Positions 62,479 through 64,000 of a DNA stretch of 64,000 nt are shown here, piece by piece. Location: assembly GCA_032164295.1 (NCBI GenBank), contig JAJHTX010000009.1:682001-746000 (forward strand). Reading direction: 5' to 3'. Position numbers and translations under genes: made by a program. Every line of letters starts with the position of its first letter. The stretch's first letter is position 1. The stretch is from Inonotus obliquus. Taxonomy: Eukaryota > Basidiomycota > Agaricomycetes > Hymenochaetales > Hymenochaetaceae. The notes under the pieces are model-generated. The model saw nothing but the letters and a program-made list of their open reading frames with translations. It was not told the DNA's origin and searched no databases.

Positions 62479-63475
62479 ATGGAACGTATTCCTCCTGAGA
62501 TCCTCTGCGACATATTTCTCGCTGCTCTGCCACACCCAACCGATCCCGACAAATACCCATCTTCGGTCGTAGCACCTCTGCACATATCGCACGTTTGTCG
62601 GGCCTGGCGCAGTTTATCCCTCTCTCTTGGTGAGCTATGGTCGTACTTATGCATCAAATATTCTGCTCGAAGGAGAACGAAGGCCACAGTGTCAGTGTTT
62701 GATACATGGATCGAGAGGACGAATGGGGCTCCGCTCAACTTCCGGATCGAATGCTATTGTAAAGTATACTATTAGGGCTTGCAAGCGTACCGTAATGTAC
62801 AGATACGGCCCATACGTATACAGATACGCTCTGTACTCATATGGGAGGTAGAGGACTTACCTTATGGATCGTATTGTACGGACCGCATTCCGTATCGAGA
62901 AATCCAAATTTAGGCGTAAACGGTTGTATACGGAAAATACGGATACGGTCATGTGAGGATGGTCTTTACTTTATTTGGCAGTTTGCAGCTTGTTCGTCCG
63001 AGTTGAGGAGCATAGAAATGATGGATATGCGTCCCATAACTCTTGGAACCGACATCAAAACGTGCAATGGCGTATGAATCATCTCTTATACCGACATCAC
63101 CCAGCCCCGGCAACTTGAATACACGAAACTTTCTGGTAGACATACCATTGAAATCAGTGAGGATCCCATCCATTCTCTCGGGCAAGCATACTAAGCGTCT
63201 GGAGCGACACAAGACCATCCCCGATCAATTATTCTTGCTGTACCTCTCTTCGTTTCTTATGAATTCTTCTTGCTACCATATATACGACCGTATTCTGTAT
63301 ACGCCCGCGGCGTATCCGTACCCTGCTTGGAAATGAAGAATACAGTGCCGTAAAGTACGCGTCGTATGCGTAATGAACGTGAATTTTACGCGCGTATCCG
63401 TATACGTACGCTTTCAAGCCCTACACTATGATGAAGCCGTGAATCATGATGCGGAGCATATCGTTACCACTGGGG
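62479..63475 (+). pseudogene. F-box gene fragment, split by a TIR element
   Basis: The ATG at 62479 begins MERIPPEILCDIFLAAL, followed by HISHVCRAWRSLSLSLGELW, up to ECYCKVYY. The element at 62773-63423 interrupts it. Homology resumes at 63425 (YDEAVNHDAEHIVTT) and stops at about 63470, where sequence no longer matches the family. The gene is therefore both interrupted and truncated. Confidence 0.85.
62773..63423. mobile_element. TIR element (hAT-like MITE), 651 bp
   Basis: The left end TAGGGCTTGCAAGCGTAC and the right end, reverse complemented, TAGGGCTTGAAAGCGTAC form an inverted repeat with one mismatch in 18. ACTAT lies on both sides (62768-62772; 63425-63429), or TATACTAT versus TACACTAT if an 8-bp duplication with one change is assumed. 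TAGGG ends and 8-bp duplication would fit hAT elements. The interior is rich in GTATCCGTATAC-like words and has no gene. Confidence 0.75.
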
Positions 63476-64000
63476 ATCGGCAATGCCTGAGTTGGTGGCA
63501 ATATTTCCCACGCTCTCGGTAATGTTAGCCTATGGCGGAGTTTCAATTTGCTGTACAAGTAGTTTGCACCGCGCACACAAACATGCATGGCACTCAATGA
63601 AATAGTTTAAATCCGATTTTGTACATTTTTCAGATACTAGAAGATATCTCCGTAGGTAGAATTTTAAAAAATGTGTTATTTATGGTAGAAATGCAGTCGA
63701 TGTACATCAAATCGACCAATTATTACCTTTTTAAGTACGGAGGGTTGGAGAGAGTGATTAAAAACATATAATGGTACAAGAAAAATGGCAATGTCAGAGT
63801 GTTTGACAATGCTGCACATCAAACAATGATGTATCTGATACTCAGTGAAAAAGGAAAAATACGCTCACGTGATCAGCGGGAGAAGCAGGCGCGGCATTTC
63901 ATGTTGAATTTCAACAAAGCACCAACCGATTCGAGACAGCACATAACCGCTATACAAATTGGTAAATTATTGAATTTTACAATTAAACATATTACTTACT
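63476..64000. other. Intergenic, nothing recognised
   Basis: AT-rich sequence without a recognisable gene, repeat or RNA. Confidence 0.5.

Overview
This window looks like a chromosomal segment of a basidiomycete fungus, most likely an Agaricomycete. Genes are split by many short GT-AG introns (about 45-70 nt). Conserved housekeeping genes lie in compact divergent or convergent pairs. The accessory DNA is typical of Agaricomycetes: an expanded F-box/LRR-like family, Plavaka-type transposases, a Tc1/mariner element, a NACHT remnant and a group III histidine-kinase remnant. All calls were made by reading the sequence and translations by eye; no database search was run.

Layout. 1-1615: the 5' end of a long LTR carrying an ORF, with a second LTR family (B) nested inside it. 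1616-2291: a terminal-inverted-repeat (TIR) element. 2536-4332: a trypsin-fold serine protease gene with two single-base indels. 4608-5380: an F-box relic. 6287-20910: the conserved core, holding an oxysterol-binding protein, an Nhp6-type HMG protein, eIF2D/Tma64, an ERCC6L2-like Snf2 ATPase and RNA polymerase III subunit RPC2. 21414-27350: a small TIR element, two F-box paralogues and a decayed gene. 28304-34932: a divergent module of Plavaka transposase plus a DUF6698-like gene. 35742-38300: another F-box copy and decayed gene, partly identical to the 24-27 kb region. 39139-43201: a Tc1/mariner element broken by three later insertions. 43320-46600: relics of NACHT, F-box and histidine-kinase genes, the last split by an LTR. 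48565-61918: a second divergent DUF6698-like/Plavaka module, split by two ORF-bearing LTRs and three nested B LTRs. 62479-63475: an F-box gene broken by a TIR element.

Most notable signals. (1) Several long solo LTRs of different families (A, C, D; about 1.5-1.7 kb, TG...CA ends, 5-bp target duplications) each carry, upstream of a TATAAATAG box, an ORF for a related small protein with a C-x2-C-x13-IL(R/K/E)(E/D) motif. (2) Two copies of a head-to-head gene pair, Plavaka transposase with a DUF6698-like protein, share a promoter of roughly 230-340 bp. (3) A 707-bp tract is identical between two otherwise divergent F-box paralogues. (4) Nested insertions can be ordered in time because nearly every one still has its target-site duplication and its empty site can be inferred.

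The conserved genes serve ordinary nuclear and cytosolic functions: lipid exchange, chromatin, translation, DNA repair and Pol III transcription. They do not form an obvious pathway. Everything else is dominated by mobile elements and by lineage-specific families that decay and convert one another.
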